From: Kiloniellales bacterium
Lineage (GTDB): Bacteria; Pseudomonadota; Alphaproteobacteria; Kiloniellales; JAKSBE01
Length of the DNA stretch: 64,000 nucleotides
Assembly: GCA_030066685.1 (NCBI GenBank)
Contig: JASJBF010000029.1
Span: forward strand, 36,794-100,793
Direction: 5' to 3'
The notes under the pieces are model-generated. The model ran no database searches, was not told the origin of the DNA, and saw nothing but the letters and a program-made list of their open reading frames with translations. Positions 20,799 to 29,386 of the stretch are shown piece by piece. A program made the position numbers and the translations under genes. Position 1 is the stretch's first letter; each line of letters opens with the position of its first letter.

Positions 20799-21419
20799 GT
20801 GACCATCGAGCTGTATACCTGGAGCACCCCCAACGGCCGGAAGGTCTCAATCGCCCTGGAAGAGATGGACCTCGCCTACAACGTCCATCCGGTCAACATC
20901 ACCAAGGACGAACAGTTCGACCCGGACTTCCTGAAGATCAGCCCGAACAACAAGATTCCCGCAATCGTCGATCCGGACGGGCCGGAGAGCGGGCCCTTCG
21001 CGCTCTTCGAGACCGGCGCGATCCTGATCTACCTGGCCGAAAAGACCGGACGCTTCCTGCCCAAGGACGCCAAGACCCGGCACCTCTGCATGCAGTGGCT
21101 GATGTGGCAGATGGGCGGCTTCGGGCCGATGCTGGGCCAGGCCCATCACTTCCGCCGCTTCGCGCCCGAGCGAATCCCCTACGCGGTCGACCGCTACACC
21201 AAGGAGACGGCCCGGCTCTATCGCGTGCTCGACGGCCGCCTGGCCGAGGCCGCCTATCTCGCCGGAGACTACACCATCGCGGACATGGCGACCTATCCCT
21301 GGGCGGCCCGCCACGAATGGCAGGGCATCGCCCTGGAAGACTATCCGAACGTCAAACGCTGGTACGATGGGATCGCAGCACGCCCGGGCGTGGCACGCGG
21401 GATGGTGGTGCCCGCCTAG
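20799..21419 (+). CDS. Glutathione S-transferase family protein (YfcG/Nu-class-like)
   Basis: A 206-residue GST. The thioredoxin-like N-terminal half shows YTWSTPNGRKVSIALEE, with the Ser/Thr-Pro-Asn motif of the YfcG disulfide-reductase group, and NNKIPAIVDPD; the helical C-terminal domain has YTIADMATYPW. It probably acts in disulfide or peroxide reduction rather than classical conjugation. The start is GTG 20799 with GAAGGGAG upstream. Its TAG stop lies inside a palindromic repeat. Confidence 0.92.
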   Translation: MTIELYTWSTPNGRKVSIALEEMDLAYNVHPVNITKDEQFDPDFLKISPNNKIPAIVDPDGPESGPFALFETGAILIYLAEKTGRFLPKDAKTRHLCMQWLMWQMGGFGPMLGQAHHFRRFAPERIPYAVDRYTKETARLYRVLDGRLAEAAYLAGDYTIADMATYPWAARHEWQGIALEDYPNVKRWYDGIAARPGVARGMVVPA

Positions 21420-21531
21420 AGCACGATGATTTGAGGTCGAAGCGACCTCATATCTGAATCGTGCTCTTGATGTTGAAGGAAAGCGGGCTTCAGATTTGAA
21501 GCCGATTCAGCTTCAAATCATCCCGCTTTAG
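21417..21531. repeat. Palindromic intergenic repeat, copy A
   Basis: The first of three copies of one element (others at 29384-29602 and 41878-41993). It has two hairpins: TAGAGCACGAT ... ATCGTGCTCT, then a stem around CAGATTTGAAGCCGATTCAGCTTCAAATC, ending CCGCTTTAG. The leading TAG is the stop codon of the GST gene. It may work as a bidirectional transcription end or mRNA stabiliser. Confidence 0.8.
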
Positions 21532-21558
21532 CCGGACGCGGGATGGCACGCGAAGGGA

Positions 21559-21771
21559 TCAGTGGGCGGCGCGGGGACGGCCGCGGGACCGCTTGGGAAA
21601 GCTGACCACCGCGCCGGGATCGGGCCGGCCAGCCAGGGCGAGGAGCTCGCCGCGGCACTGCTCCAAGGCCGACAGCTCGCGGGCATCTTCCCGATCGTAG
21701 ATCTCGACACAGCTGAGCTTGATCTCGACGAGATCGATCAGGGTCTCCAAAGTGCGCTTCGACAGGGTCAT
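21559..21771 (-). CDS. Small conserved protein of unknown function
   Basis: A 70-residue protein, mostly two predicted amphipathic helices (LETLIDLVEIKLSCVEIYDRED, quoted in part, and ARELSALEQCRGELLAL) with a basic C-terminal tail (KRSRGRPRAAH) resembling an AT-hook. Start 21771 has a strong GGGAGGGG Shine-Dalgarno. I have no function for it. The basic RGRP tail hints at nucleic acid binding, which is only an inference. Confidence 0.6.
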   Translation of the reverse strand: MTLSKRTLETLIDLVEIKLSCVEIYDREDARELSALEQCRGELLALAGRPDPGAVVSFPKRSRGRPRAAH

Positions 21772-21993
21772 CTGAACCCCTCCCTTGCGAGGTCTCTCTC
21801 GGCGAAAAGTCTGCAAGGTTTTTCGCTAAAATAGCGTGAAGCGAAAGTTCCCAGCGGGTTAACCCATTCGACGACCCGGCGAGGTCGCCCGGCCGGACCG
21901 TGCCAAAGGCGCTTGAAGCGCAGGCTCAAGCGGCGGCGCGGCACCCCCTTTCCGGTTTGACAAGAACGCCGAGCTTGCTGCAGCCTCACCGCC

Positions 21994-22851
21994 ATGATCC
22001 GTCTGCTGGGCAAGGCTTTCAGGCAGTTGCGCCGGCTGGTGCAGATACTGCTGATCGATGTCGGGGTCATCGATCGCTCCTTTCAGATCTTTCCGCTGCC
22101 CTCCTGGCGTTCGATCAACCTCCTGCTCAGGAAGCGGGATGCCACGGGACAACCTTGGCACCGCATCAAGCTCAAGCGGCGCATCGACTGGTTCACCTTC
22201 GAAGAGATCTTCATCAGGGAATGCTATGACCTGAGACGGCTTCAGCGATGGCCGGACCTGGCCGACGCCTATCGCTCGATCCTGTCCGAGGGCCGGACCC
22301 CGCTGATCATCGACGCCGGCGCCAACGTGGGCCTGTCGTCCTACTATTTCCGGGCGCTTTTCCCGGAGTCCCTCGTCGTGGCACTGGAGCCGGAGCCGTC
22401 GAACTTCAGCCTCTTGAGCGAAACTCTGAAGGACGCTCCTTCGACGCTCTGCCTGAAGGCCGGCCTGGCCGGAGCCGACGGTAACCTGGCGGTCGTCGAC
22501 AGCGGCCTCGGGCCGCGCGGCTTTCGCACGACCGGCGCCGGCCTCGAGGAAGGCGGAGCCCCCTGCGGAGACGGTGTCCCCGGGTTCTCCGTTCCCAGCC
22601 TCATCGCGAAGGCGGAAGAGCAAGGTCCGACCACCCCCTTTCTGATCAAGATCGACATCGAGGGATTCGAGCAGGAGGTGTTCTCGGCCAACACGGACTG
22701 GATCGATGCCTTCCCTGTTCTGATCATCGAACTGCACGACTACATGTTGCCCTCGACGGCCAATTCTCAGGCCTTCCTGAAGGCGATTTCCTCTCGCAGT
22801 CGCGACTTCGTTCACATCGACGAAAACATCTTCAGCATCCGGAACGGGTAG
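21994..22851 (+). CDS. FkbM-family SAM-dependent methyltransferase
   Basis: A 285-residue protein with the FkbM methyltransferase core: SAM motif I IIDAGANVGLSSYYF (about residues 104-118), VALEPEPSNF, and the closing FLIKIDIEGFEQEVF. Enzymes of this family O-methylate sugars or other small molecules, often in surface polysaccharide. The first 85 residues are basic and lack a domain I know. No glycan genes are adjacent, so the substrate cannot be told from context. Confidence 0.88.
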   Translation: MIRLLGKAFRQLRRLVQILLIDVGVIDRSFQIFPLPSWRSINLLLRKRDATGQPWHRIKLKRRIDWFTFEEIFIRECYDLRRLQRWPDLADAYRSILSEGRTPLIIDAGANVGLSSYYFRALFPESLVVALEPEPSNFSLLSETLKDAPSTLCLKAGLAGADGNLAVVDSGLGPRGFRTTGAGLEEGGAPCGDGVPGFSVPSLIAKAEEQGPTTPFLIKIDIEGFEQEVFSANTDWIDAFPVLIIELHDYMLPSTANSQAFLKAISSRSRDFVHIDENIFSIRNG

Positions 22852-23086
22852 GCACCGCCACGACATCGGTCGAGCTCGGTGCAGCCAGACCGCGTCAGAT
22901 GTTCCTATAGCGCTCGACCGGACTCGCTTTGGCGGAGACCGAATCGCTGGCCGCGGCAGATCGGCGGACCCGTTTCGCGATCGTCGAACAAGGCCAAAGG
23001 ACGGCCGGCCTCAAGACTGGCTCCTTTTGCGCGCACGTTTTTTGCAGTCTGCTAAGCTCGGCAAACGCTCTCCGGGGAGACACAGC

Positions 23087-23959
23087 GTGCTGAACACAAC
23101 CACGGTGATTGCGGAAGCCTTCGGCAAGAAGCTGGCTTCGACGTTCCGCCACTACTACGGCGATCGCAACGCCGACCTCGCGACGCTCCTGGACGCCAGC
23201 GCAAGGCTCTTGATCGAGCGGATCGGGACCAGCGACGCCCTCTATCACAACGTGGAGCACACGCTCTTCGTCACTCTGGTCGGCCAGGAAATCCTCCGCG
23301 GCCGGTTGCTCCACCAGCCCGTCCAACCAACCGATTGGGTCCACTTCATGTTCGCCTTGCTGTGCCACGACATCGGCTATGTGCGCGGCGTCTGCGCGGC
23401 CGACGACAAGGACAGCGCGGTGATCGACGAAGACGGCGGACGGCTGCGCATCCCGCGCGGCGCCAGCGATGCCGTCCTGACCCCCTACCACGTGACCCGC
23501 GGCAAGATCTTCGTCCGGGAGCGCTGCAGCGAGGAAAGCGAGCTGGACGGCGATCGTTTGGCCCGCGCCATCGAGCTGACCCGTTTCCCGGTGCCCGACG
23601 ATCACGACCACAAGGAGACCGATACCGAGGCCGGCCTGGTCCGGGCCGCGGATCTCATCGGCCAGTTGGCCGATCCACGCTATCCGCAAAAGCTGACCGC
23701 CCTGTTCCACGAGTTCGCTGAGACCGGTACGGCCGAGCGTCTGGGATACTCCAGCCCCGCGGACCTCGTCGAAGACTATCCGAGGTTCTACTGGTCCTCC
23801 GTGGAACCCTATATCGGCGAGGCCCTGCGCTACCTCGACGTGACCTCGGAAGGCAAGCAATGGATCGCCAACCTCTACAGTCACGTCTTCGCGGTGGAAC
23901 ACAAGAAGCTGTCCGCCGGCCCTCACCTGGGCCGCCCGTCGTTCGAAAGCTCTCCCTGA
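23087..23959 (+). CDS. HD-domain metal-dependent phosphohydrolase
   Basis: A protein of about 290 residues. Metal ligands of an HD or PDEase-like fold are seen as YHNVEHT, CHDIGY and later HDHKETDTEAGLV...AADLIGQLADP. It likely hydrolyses a nucleotide phosphate or phosphodiester, but the substrate is not evident. GTG 23087 is chosen because GGGGAG lies 7 nt upstream; the in-frame extension to 23027 adds an Arg-rich tail without homology signs. It stands alone, divergent from nothing obvious. Confidence 0.8.
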   Translation: MLNTTTVIAEAFGKKLASTFRHYYGDRNADLATLLDASARLLIERIGTSDALYHNVEHTLFVTLVGQEILRGRLLHQPVQPTDWVHFMFALLCHDIGYVRGVCAADDKDSAVIDEDGGRLRIPRGASDAVLTPYHVTRGKIFVRERCSEESELDGDRLARAIELTRFPVPDDHDHKETDTEAGLVRAADLIGQLADPRYPQKLTALFHEFAETGTAERLGYSSPADLVEDYPRFYWSSVEPYIGEALRYLDVTSEGKQWIANLYSHVFAVEHKKLSAGPHLGRPSFESSP

Positions 23960-24104
23960 CGGCCATCGCCGCGGCCGCAGCGCGCCGCCATTTCGGGTGC
24001 AGGCCTCGAGCCGGGCAGGCTTTGGTGGCGATTGCCTTCGTGTTATCATTTAAAAGGGGGGTTTAGGGCATTGATTTCGCGGCCTTGAATCGGGGAGAGC
24101 CATC

Positions 24105-24650
24105 ATGGCAATGCAGTCGTTCAGGGCGATTTCGGCGCTCGTTCTGGGCCTGTCGCTGTCGTCCGGCCTGGCGGCCGAGGAGCCGGCGCAGGATGCGATA
24201 CCGTCCCGCATGCAGACGGGCACCAATATCTAGATGGAGGCCGCCTTCAGGCAGTTCGACACCCACCTTGCGGACTGCACCAAGACCCATGGCTAAGACC
24301 CTGACGATGCCGCCGACAAGGGCGAGTACGAGCTGGGACCCGGCGAGGACGAATGGCGGGCTTGTGCCTATGAGGGCGTCGAGAAGATCCTCATCCCTAA
24401 TTCGCGCTCCCCAGAGCTCTACAGGACCTTGATCAACACCCACAGGATCCTGACCACGCAGATGCAACGGGGAGCCGTGACGCGGAGCGAGCGGCGTTCC
24501 AGGATCGACGAACTCCTGCTCGAGATCCAGCTGGCGGAGGCGAAGGAGATGCCGCCTGACTCGGGAACGCCCAGAGAGAGCAAAGCGAGCCGCGACGCGA
24601 GGATGCGCAACCAACTGCAGCCGCTTCGCAGTCTCGGCCTCCTCAAGGCC
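24105..24650 (+). pseudogene. Decayed gene for a small exported protein, two in-frame stops
   Basis: The ATG at 24105 (GGGGAGAG upstream) opens a clean signal peptide (SFRAISALVLGLSLSSGLAAEE). The same frame then meets TAG at 24231 and TAA at 24294, yet continues with clearly protein-like sequence (MEAAFRQFDTHLADC, DEWRACAYEGVEKILIP, YRTLINTHRILTTQ) to about 24650. The frame is otherwise intact with no shift. The reading is of a periplasmic protein gene killed by two point mutations; suppressed or programmed readthrough is less likely. The original function is unknown. Confidence 0.75.
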
Positions 24651-24792
24651 GGCGCAACGAATCGGCGGCCCTTGACCGGGAAGCGCGAGCCTCGGATTTC
24701 GTCATGTCGCCACCGGCCTCGGTCAGGCCACTCACGTCCCTCCCCAGGAGTCGCGGGCGCGCCAGCCGACCGCCCTGCTTACCGGCAAATGC

Positions 24793-24905
24793 GCCTTGAC
24801 GGCGCGCGGCACCGCGGCGGAGCCACTGACCTCGCATACGTCGTGGACGAAGCCGCTCTTGCGGAGGGCTGGCCGAGTGGCCAAAGGCAGTTGTTTGCTA
24901 AACCG
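24793..24905 (+). repeat. Left flanking direct repeat with 5' half of tRNA-Ser (island left border)
   Basis: This 113-bp stretch matches 63340-63452 along its full length: a 70-bp upstream part (ACTGACCTCGCATACGTCG region nearly identical) and then the first 43 nt of tRNA-Ser(GCU) from 24863, up to just past the anticodon loop (TTTGCTAAACCG). The left copy has several changes in the acceptor and D-arm (GGAGGGC, GCCAAAGGCAG) and no 3' half, so it is not a working tRNA. Together with the right copy it brackets 38.5 kb. Confidence 0.85.
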
Positions 24906-25590
24906 AATAGAGCCTTCACCGAAGATCACTGTCCGTCATCACGGCTAGGGAAATTTGCGCTTTTGAGCCTGGCCGGCCATATCGCCTCAACCTTTTCTCA
25001 CGCCTATTCCCCTCTTTTCGGTCCCGATTCGGGTGCCAATTTTCGGGATCAGGTACAAAATCCAAAGCAGCAAACGGGGTGCCCCGGAACACCGCTACGG
25101 GACGCCCTGACCTTCGCCCGGGGGCGGTCTTCGGATCCTCGAGCAAAATGACCTTTCGCAGGCACGCGACAGAAAGATCGTGCCCAGGCGGTCACATCGG
25201 GCAACTCACTGTGACCACGAGCTTGCGGTCGGATCCAATTCTGGCAGGAAGGTGGCTGGCGGATCGAATTGGGTGCCAGCGATGCCGGGTGACTGGCACT
25301 GGCTATGCCTTGCCCTCCACACCATGCCCGCAGCAGGGCCGGTCCATCAACAGCGTCGGAAATCAGAGCGTGGGCGAAACGGTCAGGCCCTGTCTCCGGA
25401 AGTGTTTGGTGACAGCCAGCCACAGAGAGGAACGACCTCAATGCGTTCGATCTGCCGATGCTCTCGCTGTCCTAGGACAGTGATAACGGTCCCAAGCTTG
25501 ACGAGGATCATGTCCGGATGAAGTTCGCCCGAGCACCTTCGGGGAGTAGGACCGAAGATTCCCCTTGCCACAAAGAAGGACGGAACGATC
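24906..25590. other. Gap of about 690 bp with no recognisable gene
   Basis: Between the tRNA fragment and the GYD-domain gene I see only overlapping short frames on both strands, none with a ribosome site and protein-like composition. The lower-GC patch near 24.9-25.1 kb and the position right at the island border suggest debris of an integration module, but I cannot identify integrase or transposase motifs in any frame. Confidence 0.5.
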
Positions 25591-25929
25591 ATGTCGACCT
25601 TCATCATGCTGACCCGTCTGACGCACGGCGCGCTGTCCTCGCCGAGTTCTCTCGAAAATTTGGAGCGCGAGGTTATGGACCGCATGCGCGCTGAATGCCC
25701 CGAAGTGGAATGGCTGAGCAGTTATGCGGTTCTAGGACCCTGCGACTATCTCGACGTCTTCCAGGCGCCGGACATCGAGACCGCGACCAAGGTCGCCACG
25801 ATCGTGCGAACCTTCGGTCACGCCGATACCGAGATCTGGGCAGCCACCGAATGGGATCGCTTCAAGGAGCTGGTGCGCTACCTTCCACCTGCTAAGACGG
25901 AGGCCAGCGCCGAACCATCCGAGACCTGA
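25591..25929 (+). CDS. GYD-domain protein
   Basis: A 112-residue ferredoxin-like alpha/beta protein of the GYD family (MSTFIMLTRLTHGAL at the start, LGPCDYLDVFQAPDIETATKVA in the middle, where GPCDYL stands for the usual GxYD). The family is small, probably dimeric, and without a known reaction. Ribosome site GGAACG is weak. It is the first intact gene inside the island and is followed 50 bp later by a CheR-like gene. Confidence 0.8.
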   Translation: MSTFIMLTRLTHGALSSPSSLENLEREVMDRMRAECPEVEWLSSYAVLGPCDYLDVFQAPDIETATKVATIVRTFGHADTEIWAATEWDRFKELVRYLPPAKTEASAEPSET

Positions 25930-25979
25930 CCCGGGAAGGCGTAGAGCTTACTGTTTTGCTAGTCTGCCTCGGCGACACG

Positions 25980-26870
25980 ATGACCGCAGACGGTGGGATG
26001 GACTGGTGCGTGGCCGTGGAGGGAAACCACAATCGGACCGAGACCGCGAGCCGGGTCTCGTCAGCCGATTGCACGACTTTTCTGCAGTGGTCCCTGCCCC
26101 GGTTGGGCTTCCGCTGGGCCGGATACCGTAAGGTCCGTCGCCAGGTTTGCAGACGGCTCCGCCGGCGGCTCAAGGCGCTGGGCTTGCCGGACCTCGCGGC
26201 CTACAGGGAGCATCTGGAGCGCGACGCAGCGGAATGGCAGGTGCTGGATGGACTCTGCAGAATCACGATCAGCCGCTTCTACCGCGACCGAGGGGTCTTC
26301 GATCAACTCAGGGCCGAGGTGCTGCCGGCACTCTGCCGAGACCTCCAGCACGCGGGAGAGAGAACGCTCAGCTGCTTGAGCCTCGGCTGCTGCGGCGGGG
26401 AAGAGCCCTTCACGCTGCAGTTCATCTGGCATTTCAAGCTGGCGCAGCGCTTCCCCGACATGAACCTAGAGATCCTCGCCACGGACAGCGATCCCCAGAG
26501 CCTGGCCCGGGCCGCGCGAGGCCGCTACAGCGCGGGCAGCTTGAAAGATCTCCCGCGGGAATGGCGCGACGCGGCCTTCGATGCCGATGGCGAAGTCTAT
26601 AGCCTGCGGCGCGAGTTCCGACGCGCAATCAGGTTCCTGGAACTTGATTTGCGTGACGGGATGCCGGCCGGGATGTTCCACCTCGTTCTTTGCCGCAACC
26701 TGGTCTTCACCTACTTCGACAAAGACCGGCAGCTGCGAAGCGCCGCCGATCTTGCCGCGCGGATGCCTGGGGGCGGCATCCTGGTGCTGGGCAAGCACGA
26801 GCGCCTCCCAGTGGATTGTCCGGGGTTCGAGATCCTCTCCGCGCACAACGCTATCTTCAGGAGGCTTTAG
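25980..26870 (+). CDS. Orphan CheR-type methyltransferase
   Basis: A protein of about 296 residues with the layout of chemotaxis methyltransferase CheR: an N-terminal helical domain with RVSSADCTTFLQW and basic helices (RKVRRQVCRRLRRRL), then the SAM domain with SLGCCGGEEPFTLQF, ATDSDPQSLARAARGRY and LCRNLVFTYF. CheR methylates glutamates of chemoreceptors. No receptor, CheB or CheW gene is near, so its target may be another sensor protein or a small molecule. The start is uncertain (ATG 25980 or 25998). Confidence 0.85.
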   Translation: MTADGGMDWCVAVEGNHNRTETASRVSSADCTTFLQWSLPRLGFRWAGYRKVRRQVCRRLRRRLKALGLPDLAAYREHLERDAAEWQVLDGLCRITISRFYRDRGVFDQLRAEVLPALCRDLQHAGERTLSCLSLGCCGGEEPFTLQFIWHFKLAQRFPDMNLEILATDSDPQSLARAARGRYSAGSLKDLPREWRDAAFDADGEVYSLRREFRRAIRFLELDLRDGMPAGMFHLVLCRNLVFTYFDKDRQLRSAADLAARMPGGGILVLGKHERLPVDCPGFEILSAHNAIFRRL

Positions 26871-26925
26871 GGCAAGGGCTTCGCGGTCAAGCGCCCAGCC
26901 GATCCGGGCCCGGCAGGTTGACGCA

Positions 26926-27027
26926 AGAGCAGCCTGCGTTCATTCGAACGCAGATAAGCTGCTCTATCTATATGGAATAGATCAAATTATCTGCGCTCGA
27001 TTGAGTCCAATTGAGCGCAGTTTGATC
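26926..27027 (+). repeat. 102-bp double-hairpin element, copy 1
   Basis: Two perfect-looking cruciforms lie side by side: AGAGCAGC...GCTGCTCT with an inner CTGCGTT/AACGCAG (26926-26965), and GATCAAA...TTTGATC with an inner CTGCGCTC/GAGCGCAG (26980-27027), joined by an AT-rich 14-bp linker. The reverse complement of the same 102 bp, with two mismatches, lies at 29436-29537. Low GC sets it apart from its surroundings. It resembles a REPIN or a tiny non-autonomous transposable unit; no coding capacity. Confidence 0.85.
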
Positions 27028-27084
27028 TAGCCCCGGAATCCTCGCTGTTGTGAATACACGCGGTCATCAATGCCGCATCGGGGC

Positions 27085-28077
27085 TCAGTACCTGAGAAAT
27101 CGCCAGCTGGCCGCCGAACGTTCGTCCAAGCGTTCGAGGCCGTATCGCGCCGCCGCGTTCCGCGCCTCGTCGAACTCGGCGCGGCTGATCCTCCGGCTGA
27201 TCTCGGGGTGGTCGTCGGCCCGATAGCAGGGCCGATATTGATCCATGAGATTGATGTAGGTGTTGCATGAGACCTTCTCGGCCAGAAAGCGCAGCACCTC
27301 TTCGCTTCCGGCGATCTGCCCGGGCAGGACCAGATGGCGCACGAGAAGACCGCGCCGCGCCAGGCCGTCGTCCCCGATGACAAGGTCGCCGACTTGGCGA
27401 TGCATCTCGAGCACCGCGGTCTGGTTGGCCTCGACGTAGTCGCGTACGCGGGAATACTTCCGGGCCAGGACGGGATCTCCGTACTTCATGTCCGGCATGT
27501 AGATATCGATCACGCCGTCCAGCAGGGCGAGCGCCTCGCGGCTGTCGTAGCCGCTGGTGTTGTAGACCAAGGGAAGTCTGAGCCCCTGCTCCGCCGCGAT
27601 TTCCACGGCGGCCAAGACTTGAGCGACGACATGACTCGGGCTGACCAGGTTGATGTTGTGGCAGCCTTGCTCCTGCAAGGATAGCATCATGCCGGCGAGC
27701 TCTTCGGCGGAAACTTCCCGGCCCTGTCCCTTCCAGCTGATCTCCCAGTTCTGGCAATAGACGCAGCGCAGGTTGCACCAGGAGAAGAAGATCGTGCCCG
27801 AGCCATTCCAGCCGCGCAGACAGTCCTCTTCCCCATGGTGTGGTCCGAAGGAATGGACGACCGCGTTCTTTCCTGTTCGGCACACCGCCCCCTTGACATC
27901 GGCGATGCGATCCACGTGGCAGTAGCGGGCGCAGAGGTCGCAGTCCTTCAGGTGATCTCTCGCCGCGGCGACACGGTCGGGCAGCTCGCTGGAGCCCCGC
28001 AGCGCAAGATAGCCGGCTTCGAAGGCTCTCGATTTCGGCCCCTGTGCCGAGGCACTCCGATAGAGCGGGGCGATCAC
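27085..28077 (-). CDS. Radical SAM protein, PflX-like (pyruvate-formate-lyase-activase relative)
   Basis: A 330-residue radical SAM enzyme. The [4Fe-4S] motif is WCNLRCVYCQNWE (CxxxCxxC) at about residue 100, preceded by a Cys-rich N-terminal segment CDLCARYCHVDR, and followed by an activase-like barrel (VYNTSGYDSREAL, DIYMPDMKYGD). This is the COG1313/PflX type, whose target is not known. GTG 28077 was chosen: AAGGAG lies 8 nt upstream and homology begins here, while the frame further up is composition noise. It diverges from a second radical SAM gene across a 160-bp gap with a perfect FNR-type box. Confidence 0.88.
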   Translation of the reverse strand: MIAPLYRSASAQGPKSRAFEAGYLALRGSSELPDRVAAARDHLKDCDLCARYCHVDRIADVKGAVCRTGKNAVVHSFGPHHGEEDCLRGWNGSGTIFFSWCNLRCVYCQNWEISWKGQGREVSAEELAGMMLSLQEQGCHNINLVSPSHVVAQVLAAVEIAAEQGLRLPLVYNTSGYDSREALALLDGVIDIYMPDMKYGDPVLARKYSRVRDYVEANQTAVLEMHRQVGDLVIGDDGLARRGLLVRHLVLPGQIAGSEEVLRFLAEKVSCNTYINLMDQYRPCYRADDHPEISRRISRAEFDEARNAAARYGLERLDERSAASWRFLRY

Positions 28078-28174
28078 GGAATTCTCCTTCGGTCTTCCTT
28101 CCGGCCCGAAACCGGGCCGTCGGCATATGGCCCGGCGCCACGCTAAATCTAGCCCTATGGCAGAACCAATGGTC

Positions 28175-28188
28175 TTGACCTGGGTCAA
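28175..28188. promoter_or_regulatory. FNR/FixK-type box between the two radical SAM genes
   Basis: TTGACCTGGGTCAA is a perfect dyad of the TTGAY-N4-RTCAA type. For the minus-strand PflX-like gene a TAGATT hexamer (28151-28146) sits about 33 bp from the box centre, the spacing of a class II FNR-activated promoter. For the plus-strand AmrS-like gene the box is 50 nt before the ATG. Confidence 0.75.
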
Positions 28189-28237
28189 AGCCGCCCCTGC
28201 GAGCTCAGCAAAGACTGGTCTTTGGCGAGGACACGAG

Positions 28238-29386
28238 ATGACAAGGGCGAAGGCAGACACACAACGGATCCCGCCCTCCGTATACCCGACCAGGTATTGG
28301 CACAGCCTGGCCGACGGGCGGGTGCAGTGCGACCTCTGTCCGCGCCACTGCAAGCTTCACGAAGGCCAGCAGGGTCTCTGTTTCATACGGGCCTGTCGGG
28401 ACGGCGAGATCGTCCTGACCAGCTATGGCCGCTCGAGCGGCTACTGCATCGACCCGATCGAAAAGAAGCCTCTGAATCACTTCCTGCCGGGCACGCCGGT
28501 TCTCTCCTTCGGCACCGCGGGCTGCAACCTGGCCTGCCGTTTCTGCCAGAACTGGGACATCAGCAAGTCGCGCGAGATCGATACCCTCGCCGACCAGGCG
28601 ATGCCCGAAGTCATCGCCTTGGCCGCGCGGTCGCTGGGCTGCCGATCCGTCGCCTTTACCTACAACGACCCCGTGATCTTCCATGAATACGCGATCGACG
28701 TCGCGCAGGCCTGCCGCGCCTTCGGCATCAAGTCGGTGGCGGTCACCGCCGGCTATGTCTGCCCAGAGCCGCGGGCGGAGTTCTACCGCGAAATGGACGC
28801 CGTCAACGTCGACCTGAAGGCCTTCACCGAGCGCTTCTACAATCGGATCTGCAGCGGCCACCTCGACGCGGTGCTCGACACCCTGGTCTACATCAAGACC
28901 GAAACCAAGGTCTGGCTGGAGATCACAAACCTGCTGGTTCCGGGCGAGAACGACTCCGATGTGGAGATCGACCGGATGACCGCCTGGGTCGTCGAGCATC
29001 TCGGCCCGGACGTGCCCATGCATTTCTCCGCCTTCCATCCGGAGTGGAAGATGCTGGACAGACCGCGAACGCCGACGACGACGCTGTCCCGCGCCCGCGA
29101 CATCGCCCGCAGCAACGGCGTGCGTTACGCCTATACGGGAAACGTTCGCGATATCGAGGGTGAAACGACCTATTGCCACGCCTGTGGCGCGGCTCTGATC
29201 CGCCGTGACCGCTATCGGATCCTCGATTGGCGGCTGACCGAGGGCGGTGGCTGCCCGGACTGCGGAAGCCGCTGTGACGGCGTGTTCGAAGCGCGGCCGG
29301 GCGACTGGGGAGCGAGGACCCAACTGGTCCGACTGAGCGACTGGGCCGAGGTACCCGGCGTGACGTCAGCCTTCGGCTGGCCCTAG
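28238..29386 (+). CDS. amrS: AmmeMemoRadiSam-system radical SAM enzyme (AmrS-like)
   Basis: A 382-residue radical SAM protein. The order is an N-terminal CDLCPRHCKLHEGQQG motif, the SAM cluster CNLACRFCQNWDIS (about residue 100), the activase-type barrel (FTYNDPVIFHEYA, VTAGYV), and a C-terminal zinc-ribbon-like region (CHACGAA...CPDCGSRC). This matches the radical SAM member of the AmmeMemoRadiSam set, normally encoded with AMMECR1 and MEMO proteins of unknown joint function; neither partner is here. ATG 28238 has GAGG 7 nt upstream. Its TAG stop lies in a palindromic repeat. Confidence 0.88.
   Translation: MTRAKADTQRIPPSVYPTRYWHSLADGRVQCDLCPRHCKLHEGQQGLCFIRACRDGEIVLTSYGRSSGYCIDPIEKKPLNHFLPGTPVLSFGTAGCNLACRFCQNWDISKSREIDTLADQAMPEVIALAARSLGCRSVAFTYNDPVIFHEYAIDVAQACRAFGIKSVAVTAGYVCPEPRAEFYREMDAVNVDLKAFTERFYNRICSGHLDAVLDTLVYIKTETKVWLEITNLLVPGENDSDVEIDRMTAWVVEHLGPDVPMHFSAFHPEWKMLDRPRTPTTTLSRARDIARSNGVRYAYTGNVRDIEGETTYCHACGAALIRRDRYRILDWRLTEGGGCPDCGSRCDGVFEARPGDWGARTQLVRLSDWAEVPGVTSAFGWP

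Noticed and set aside
24863..24905. A second tRNA-Ser gene
   Set aside because: Only the 5' half is present. There is no variable arm, T-arm or 3' acceptor strand, and the D-arm is altered, so it is a border fragment.
24906..25590. Integrase or recombinase gene at the island border
   Set aside because: No frame carries the R-H-R-Y pattern of tyrosine recombinases or serine recombinase motifs. The stretch looks non-coding or too decayed to assign.
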